This document shows, piece by piece, positions 14,259 through 18,986 of a stretch of 18,986 nt of DNA (position 1 is the first letter of the stretch; each line of letters starts with the position of its first letter). The DNA is from JBCBTJ01 sp039818665 (lineage in GTDB: Bacteria; Pseudomonadota; Alphaproteobacteria; Caulobacterales; Hyphomonadaceae): NCBI GenBank assembly GCA_039818665.1, contig JBCBTJ010000053.1, forward strand, positions 1 through 18,986. The letters are read 5' to 3'. Made by a program: the position numbers and the translations under genes. Under the pieces are notes generated by a model that did not search any database, was not told where the DNA came from, and saw only the letters and a list, made by a program, of their open reading frames with translations.

Positions 14259-16064
14259 ATGAGCGTTCTCGATCGAGTGTCCGCCGGCTGGAAGGCGTGG
14301 GTCCTTCTGGCGCTGATCCCCCTGGTCGCGGCGGCGCCGGGCGTGTTCACGATGCCGGCGCTCGACCGCGATGAAAGCCGCTTCGCGCAGGCCTCCAAGC
14401 AGATGTTGGAGTCCCGCGACTTCATTGAAATCCGCTACCAAGACGAGGGCCGGAACAAAAAGCCGGCGGGGATACATTGGCTGCAGGCCGCCTCGACCGC
14501 GGCGTTTTCGTCGGCGGAGGCCAACCAGATCTGGAGCTATCGCCTGCCGTCTTTGGCGGGCGCCGTGCTAGCGACGCTGGCGCTGTTTTGGACCGGGCTC
14601 GCTTTGTTTTCGAGGCCGGTCGCGTTCGCCGGCGCGGCCTTGTTCGGCGCGGGGCTGCTGCTCACCAGCGAAGCGCATATCTCGAAAACGGATGCGGTGC
14701 TTGTGGCGCTGGTTATCTGGGGCATGGGGGCGTTGGCGCGGCTCTATGCGGGGCGCGAGGATGTCCGCCCGCTCGCTATTGCGTTTTGGCTGGCGATGAG
14801 TTTCGCCTTTCTGATCAAGGGCCCGGTCGGCCCGATGGCGCCGGCGCTCGCGATCGCGGGGATCGCGCTTTGGGAGCGCCGGTGGGACTGGGCGCGGCCG
14901 CTTTTGTGGTGGGCGGGCCCGGCGCTGTTCGTCGTCTTGGTGCTGCCCTGGTTCGCCTGGGTGCAACTCGCGACGGGGGGCGATTACCTTGAGGGCGCGG
15001 TCGGCAAAGACCTAAGAGACAAGCTGGTGACCGCGTCGGAGGGCCATGGCGGACCGCCGGGCTATCATCTGGCGCATCTTGCGACTCATTTCTTTCCGGC
15101 GACGCTTCTTCTGATCCCGTCCGCCGCGCTCGTCATCGACGCATTGCGCGGCAAAACGCTGGACGGACTCGCGGGCCCGGAGGCGTCGGGGCTTCGGTTT
15201 CTGATGGTCTGGGCGGTTCCGACCTGGCTCGTCTTCGAGCTGCTGCCGACCAAGCTGTCCCATTATATCCTGCCGGCCTATCCGGCGTTGGCGCTCCTGT
15301 GCGGATGGGGGCTCGTCCAGCTGATCGAGGGCGTGCGGGCGCGCTGGGCTGAGCGCGCGTCTTTGGTCCTTTTCGCGTTGGGCGCTGCAGCGCTGTGCCT
15401 CATTGGATCGAGCTGGGGCGTGGCGCTGTTTCAAGCCGAAGCGGCGGGCGATTTTCAACGCGCGGGCGCGTCGGAGGCTGTGCTCGAAACGTGGGATACG
15501 CCGGTTCCGCTGATCACGCTCGTTCCAGGCCTCGCGCTCGCCGGCGCAGCGATCGCGGCTGGCGCGTCGGCGCGCTGGGCGACCGCTGGCGTCGCGGCGG
15601 TTCTCGCCAGCGTGGCGCTCGGCTGGCATTTGCGCGCCGTCGTTCTGCCCGGTCAGGTTTGGATGCAGCCGACCACCACGGCGCGGCTCGCCTTGGCGGA
15701 GGCGTGCGGCCTGCCGGAGGGCGGTCCGTCGTGCGCTGGGTCGGCGCCGGCGCGCGTTCAGGCGGTGGGCTACGCCGAACCAAGCCTCGTGTTTACGACG
15801 GGCACCGAGACGACCATTCCGCCGAACACGGCCATCGCGGTTCCGGACGATCCGTCGGCTTATCCCTTGTCTTATTTGCTGAATGTCGAAGACGAGGCGG
15901 GCGCCGCCGCCCTGACCGCGCTGGTCGAGGCGGCGCTGCGCGACGGGCGCTGCATGACCAAAGCGGGTCCGCTTTATGCGCTCAATTATTCGAATGGCGA
16001 CCCAGTCGCTTTCGTCGCCCTGCGGCTTGACGCGGCGCCGTGCGCCGGCGAAGCCCGGCCATGA
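14259..16064 (+). CDS. ArnT-like GT83/PMT-family membrane glycosyltransferase
   Basis: From ATG 14259 (GAGG five bases upstream) the product is 601 residues; starts at 14229 or 14256 are possible. It is a polytopic GT-C enzyme with a first helix at about 12-32 and many more to about residue 460, then a soluble C-terminal part. ArnT/PMT motifs are present: LDRDESRFAQAS with the Asp-Glu-Arg group, RNKKPAGIHWLQA (KKP), HISKTDAVL, FLIKGPVGP, and LPTKLSHYILPAYPALALL. These enzymes transfer a sugar from undecaprenyl phosphate to lipid A or another envelope acceptor on the periplasmic face. The flanking GT2 enzymes probably make the donor. It overlaps the next gene by four bases (ATGA). Confidence 0.92.
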   Translation: MSVLDRVSAGWKAWVLLALIPLVAAAPGVFTMPALDRDESRFAQASKQMLESRDFIEIRYQDEGRNKKPAGIHWLQAASTAAFSSAEANQIWSYRLPSLAGAVLATLALFWTGLALFSRPVAFAGAALFGAGLLLTSEAHISKTDAVLVALVIWGMGALARLYAGREDVRPLAIAFWLAMSFAFLIKGPVGPMAPALAIAGIALWERRWDWARPLLWWAGPALFVVLVLPWFAWVQLATGGDYLEGAVGKDLRDKLVTASEGHGGPPGYHLAHLATHFFPATLLLIPSAALVIDALRGKTLDGLAGPEASGLRFLMVWAVPTWLVFELLPTKLSHYILPAYPALALLCGWGLVQLIEGVRARWAERASLVLFALGAAALCLIGSSWGVALFQAEAAGDFQRAGASEAVLETWDTPVPLITLVPGLALAGAAIAAGASARWATAGVAAVLASVALGWHLRAVVLPGQVWMQPTTTARLALAEACGLPEGGPSCAGSAPARVQAVGYAEPSLVFTTGTETTIPPNTAIAVPDDPSAYPLSYLLNVEDEAGAAALTALVEAALRDGRCMTKAGPLYALNYSNGDPVAFVALRLDAAPCAGEARP

Positions 16065-16813
16065 GCCAAGCGCCGGACCTCACGGTCCTCATTCCCTTCT
16101 ACAATGAAGCAGGCAATGTCGAGCCGCTGCTGGAGGAGGTTCATGCGGCGTTGGACGGGGTCGCCTTCGATGTCGTGTGCGTGTCGGACGCGTCGGCAGA
16201 TGGGACGGACGTGGAGCTCGCGGCGGCGAAAGCGCGGTGGCCGGGCACGGTTTCGGTCCTCACCCATGTGCGGCGGCGCGGGAAATCGGCGGCGCTCTAT
16301 TCAGGGCTTCGTTCGGTGCGCGGCGATTGGGTCCAATTGTTGGATGGAGACGGGCAAAACGACCCAGCGGACGCGCGACGCGTGTGGGACGCCTATGTGG
16401 CGGGCGGCGAGACGGGCAAGCTCGGGCTGGTCACGGGGCGGCGGTTAAGCCGGAACGATTCGCGTTTCAAATGGCTGCAATCGCGTGTGGCCAATGGGGT
16501 TCGGGCGTTCTTCTTGCGCGACGGCACGACGGATACAGGCTGCGGATTCAAGCTCGTCCGGACCGAAGCCTTTCGCGAGCTGCCCTATTTCGCCGCCATG
16601 CACCGCTTCCTGCCGGCGCTTGTGAAGCGGGCCGGTTGGGACGTGATCGAGGAGCCCGTGGCCGATCGGCCGCGCCGGCACGGGGCGTCGAAGTACGGGT
16701 TTCTCGGCCGGCTGGGCGCTGGGATTGTGGACCTCATCGGCATGATCTGGCTGGTGCGGCGGGGCGGCTACGGGATCCCGAAAGAGTGGAACGACCCGCG
16801 CGCCGAGGACTGA
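16061..16813 (+). CDS. GT2 glycosyltransferase, second paralogue, with altered DDGS motif
   Basis: The 250-residue protein starts with ATG in the GT83 stop (ATGA), so it is coupled to that gene. It is clearly related to the GT2 at 13404: LIPFYNEAGNV (10-20), DGDGQNDPAD (95-104), DTGCGFKLVRTEAFRELPYF (158-177) and HGASKYGFLGR (208-218). The usual VDDGS nucleotide-binding block reads VSDAS (41-45), so its first Asp is Ser and its Gly is Ala. That may change donor use or weaken activity. There is no clear membrane helix, only a mildly hydrophobic segment near 218-232. It probably supplies a polyprenyl-phosphate sugar for the GT83 enzyme. Confidence 0.9.
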   Translation: MSQAPDLTVLIPFYNEAGNVEPLLEEVHAALDGVAFDVVCVSDASADGTDVELAAAKARWPGTVSVLTHVRRRGKSAALYSGLRSVRGDWVQLLDGDGQNDPADARRVWDAYVAGGETGKLGLVTGRRLSRNDSRFKWLQSRVANGVRAFFLRDGTTDTGCGFKLVRTEAFRELPYFAAMHRFLPALVKRAGWDVIEEPVADRPRRHGASKYGFLGRLGAGIVDLIGMIWLVRRGGYGIPKEWNDPRAED

Positions 16814-16920
16814 ATTCGGTCGGATAGACTCGCGATTTTGAGTGCAGGTCGCGCGATTTCGGGCCTATGGACATTGGGCTTTGAGTGCAGGTGCGGGGCC
16901 GTATTTGCACTCTGAATTCG
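16810..16920. repeat. Short repeats in the intergenic region between GT2 and rimM
   Basis: TTTGAGTGCAGGT occurs twice in direct orientation (16837-16849 and 16880-16892, 43 bases apart). GAGTGCA of the second copy pairs with an inverted TGCACTC at 16906-16912. The nine-mer CTGAATTCG marks both ends (16810-16818 and 16912-16920). No T-tract follows, so it is not a standard terminator between these convergent genes. Confidence 0.6.
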
Positions 16921-16935
16921 TCTTTCAGGCGAATC

Positions 16936-17460
16936 TCAGTCCTTGGACTGATTGGCCCAGGTCTCGAAATCGGCGATCACGATCCGGCCTGCAGCGAGGT
17001 CGACGTCGGGCGCTTCGGCCTCTGTGAACGGCACAAGCACGCTGGCGCCGCCGCCCGCCGGCGCGATTTCCAGCAAATCGCCGGCGCCGAAATCCTGGAC
17101 CGCCTTAACCGTGCCCAAGCCCGCGCCGTCGGGGGCGACGGCGGCCAGCCCGATCAGATCCTCGACATAAAGCTCGTCGTCTTCGGTCGGCGGCAGCGCG
17201 GCCCGCGGGATATGGAGGAGGGCGCCTTTGAGGGCGTCCCATTCTTCTTTCTGCTTGGGATGCGCGGGCGTGACGATGAAATGATCTTTGGCCGGCCGCC
17301 AGGATTTCGCCTCCACGAGCGCGGCCGCTTCGGCGCTGAGCAGCGCGCCATAGGCGAAACAGGCTTCCGGCTCTTCGGTGAAGCTCTTCACCCGAACATC
17401 GCCGCGCACGCCATGGGCGCCCAGGATCACGCCGACGACGACCAGGCCGTCGCCGCTCAT
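16936..17460 (-). CDS. rimM: Ribosome maturation factor RimM
   Basis: From ATG 17460 the product is 174 residues, a normal RimM length; its start overlaps the stop of the crystallin gene (ATGA). RimM binds ribosomal protein S19 and helps mature the 30S subunit head. The N-terminal domain has VGVILGAHGVRGDVRVKSFT (9-28). The PRC-barrel domain shows ELYVEDLIGL (96-105), GLGTVKAVQDFGAGDLLEI (114-132) and VPFTEA (143-148). It normally lies between rpsP and trmD. Here rpsP is upstream but a crystallin gene intervenes, and the downstream neighbour is a convergent glycosyltransferase instead of trmD. Confidence 0.94.
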   Translation of the reverse strand: MSGDGLVVVGVILGAHGVRGDVRVKSFTEEPEACFAYGALLSAEAAALVEAKSWRPAKDHFIVTPAHPKQKEEWDALKGALLHIPRAALPPTEDDELYVEDLIGLAAVAPDGAGLGTVKAVQDFGAGDLLEIAPAGGGASVLVPFTEAEAPDVDLAAGRIVIADFETWANQSKD

Positions 17461-18638
17461 CGTTCCGTGACGCAGAGGACGTCGGCCAGGGCGTCGCACT
17501 CATAGCCGGAGCAGGCGAGGCTGCCGCGCAGGTTCACGGTGTCGCGCGCGCCGCGGCGGACCGAGGCGAAGGCGGCGTCCGCATAGCCGGCGCGCCGGCA
17601 GAAGCGATAGGCGGCGTCGTCGCAGCGGTCCTCGCGGCCGAGGCAGGCGTCCACCGGCGTGCCGTCGACTTCCGGATCCGGGAAAAAGGCGGCGACCCGG
17701 CCGCGCAGATTGTGGCCGCCATAGTCCGGGTCGCGCCCGCCGCCGCGGCGGCCATCGTCGCGACGACGGCCGTCATAGGGCTGGATGGACGTGATCTCGC
17801 CCGCGAGGCCGAGCTCGGCGAGATCGTCATAGGACTGGTTCACGACCTCGCACCGGCCGCGATAGGCGCTGTCGGCGCAGATCAGCCAGCTGCCGCGATT
17901 GACGAGGATCGACTGGGCGGCGTCGTTGAAGTCCAGCGCGCTGAGATCGCCGCTCTCCTCGTCGAGCCCCAGGAACCGCCCGCGGAAGTCTTCGCGGGCG
18001 AACAGCGTGACGTCATAACCGTCTGGACCCTTCTCGTAATCGGTGAGCGCGATGGATGAGACTTTCTTGCGCAGGTCGATGTCGGAGAGGTTGCGGACCG
18101 AGCGATCGACATATTCGCAGCGGCCTTCAAGATCGCGGTCTTCGCAAAGGACCCAGACGCCGGAATTCACCTCCACGCTTTGCGCGCGGTCGTTGAACTT
18201 AGTGCGCGAGAGCGTGTCTTGCGGGCTGTCATAGGCCTTGGCGAGGCCGCTGAAATCCCGCCCGCTATAGAGGACGATGGGCGGGCGTTCTTGCGGGGCG
18301 TCGTCCGCGCCGGCGATGGTGGTGGGGCGGATGGAGGAGACCGCGTTGTTGAGGCCGATCGAAGAAAGGTCGTGCACGCCTTGCGAAAGGCTCTCGCAAC
18401 GGCCGCGATAGTTCGCATCCTCGCAGATCTGCCAAGCGCCGGAGCGAATATCGATCGAGGAGGCGCGGTCGTTGAAGCGCAGCCGATTGAGCCGGCTGAC
18501 GGCCGAGCGCACCGGCTGGGGCGAGCCGGAAAAGCCCTGGCCGTCGTAAAGAACGGCCTCCGGCGCGTCTTGCGCGGGCGCGGACGGGGCCGCGACGAAC
18601 ACGGCGGCGGCGAGGGCGAGGGTGCGGACGACAGTCAT
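17457..18638 (-). CDS. Secreted protein with three beta-gamma-crystallin domains and a Cys-rich C-terminus
   Basis: The precursor is 393 residues from ATG 18638, which has a GAGGTCG site eight bases upstream and begins a clean signal peptide (cleavage near SAPAQD, about 23). Three beta-gamma-crystallin domains follow (about 27-106, 119-199 and 207-288), each of two Greek-key motifs. The calcium motif N/D-N/D-x-x-S/T-S is canonical in the first domain (NDRASS 56-61, NNAVSS 97-102) but degraded later (NDRAQS, RKKVSS, NDAAQS, AGEITS). Each domain has one Cys pair (72/81, 165/174, 254/263). An Arg/Gly/Asp linker (290-310) leads to a tail with six cysteines (332-389), likely disulphide-bonded. It is probably periplasmic or extracellular. 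It sits between rpsP and rimM. Confidence 0.9.
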   Translation of the reverse strand: MTVVRTLALAAAVFVAAPSAPAQDAPEAVLYDGQGFSGSPQPVRSAVSRLNRLRFNDRASSIDIRSGAWQICEDANYRGRCESLSQGVHDLSSIGLNNAVSSIRPTTIAGADDAPQERPPIVLYSGRDFSGLAKAYDSPQDTLSRTKFNDRAQSVEVNSGVWVLCEDRDLEGRCEYVDRSVRNLSDIDLRKKVSSIALTDYEKGPDGYDVTLFAREDFRGRFLGLDEESGDLSALDFNDAAQSILVNRGSWLICADSAYRGRCEVVNQSYDDLAELGLAGEITSIQPYDGRRRDDGRRGGGRDPDYGGHNLRGRVAAFFPDPEVDGTPVDACLGREDRCDDAAYRFCRRAGYADAAFASVRRGARDTVNLRGSLACSGYECDALADVLCVTER

Positions 18639-18708
18639 CAGGGCGACCTCATGCAATCGAGCCGCCAACCTATGCCATCGTCCGCTTAAACCCGCTACAA
18701 CGCAGCTG

Positions 18709-18986
18709 TTAGCTTTCAGCTTTCTCGTCTTCGGCGTCCGCGGTTTCTGCTTCGGCTTCGGCCGGCGCCTCTTCGGCGGCGGGGGCTTCTTCTTCAGCCG
18801 GGGCGGCCTCGGCGTCCTCTGCGGCCGCTTTCGCATCGGCTTCTTTTTGGGCCAGGGCTTCAGCGCGCTCTTTCGCTTTCGCGCCGGGCTCGCCCTTGTT
18901 CGGGTTGTCGCCGTGCTCCCACTTCCAGATCGGGGCCTGCTCGCCCTCCAGTGTGATCTGGGACAGGAAACGGGCGACGCGGTCGG
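18709..18986 (-). CDS. rpsP: 30S ribosomal protein S16 (partial, N-terminus off the right edge)
   Basis: The last 92 residues are visible, ending at TAA 18711-18709. The core end reads DRVARFLSQITLEGEQAPIW and then NPNKGEPGAKAKERAEA, matching the S16 C-terminus. About 50 further residues are almost only Ala, Glu, Asp, Pro and Lys, ending DEDEKAES-like; such acidic tails are common on alphaproteobacterial S16 and are probably disordered. No terminator is seen in the 70 bases before the crystallin gene, so read-through into that gene and rimM is likely. Confidence 0.93.
   Translation of the reverse strand, partial: DRVARFLSQITLEGEQAPIWKWEHGDNPNKGEPGAKAKERAEALAQKEADAKAAAEDAEAAPAEEEAPAAEEAPAEAEAETADAEDEKAES

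Noticed and set aside
14136..14477. N-terminal 114-codon extension of the minus-strand GT2
   Set aside because: It is Arg/His-rich shadow sequence opposite the GT83 start; the conserved GT2 fold begins right after TTG 14135, which has a ribosome-binding site.
18639..18836. 66-codon Lys/Pro/Arg-rich extension of the crystallin gene
   Set aside because: It lies in another frame of the rpsP tail and intergenic DNA; a signal peptide and ribosome-binding site mark the start at 18638.

Overview
The window looks like a chromosomal stretch of a GC-rich alphaproteobacterium. The evidence is the overlapping metX-metW pair, the divergent phaB/phaR pair, an S16 protein with an Ala/Glu-rich tail, and gene families typical of Caulobacterales, Maricaulales or Parvularculales. 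The exact lineage is an inference. Nearly all genes are high GC; the exception is the leftmost gene.

Layout, left to right. (1) 1-948, minus: the N-terminal 316 residues of a ParA-family ATPase with an unusual membrane-spanning N-terminus and visibly lower GC, probably the edge of an acquired segment. (2) 1070-2805, plus: metX and metW, sharing a GTGA stop/start overlap (methionine biosynthesis). (3) 2802-6560, minus: an FkbM-type methyltransferase, then an unrecognised two-gene membrane module (202 aa and 320 aa), a P-II signal protein, and a class I methyltransferase that overlaps the P-II start. (4) 6610-10556, plus: gloB (glyoxalase II), a cupin_5/DUF985 protein started with TTG, a membrane-anchored metallo-beta-lactamase-fold hydrolase, and a CYTH-CHAD protein linked to polyphosphate. 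(5) 10569-12048: phaB (minus) and phaR (plus), divergent, for polyhydroxybutyrate synthesis and its control. (6) 12113-13303, minus: a four-helix membrane protein and a DM13-domain lipoprotein, each followed by a clear bidirectional terminator. (7) 13404-16813: two related soluble GT2 glycosyltransferases around an ArnT/GT83-type membrane glycosyltransferase, a likely lipid-linked sugar and lipid A/envelope modification unit. (8) 16936-18986, minus: rpsP (partial), a secreted triple beta-gamma-crystallin protein, and rimM. The crystallin gene sits inside the normally conserved rpsP-rimM order, and trmD-rplS do not follow rimM.

No rRNA, tRNA, CRISPR array, transposase or integrase was seen. 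The strongest candidates for something undescribed are the two-gene membrane module (3717-5309), the membrane-anchored ParA-like ATPase (1-948) and the crystallin gene embedded in the ribosomal/RimM operon (17457-18638).
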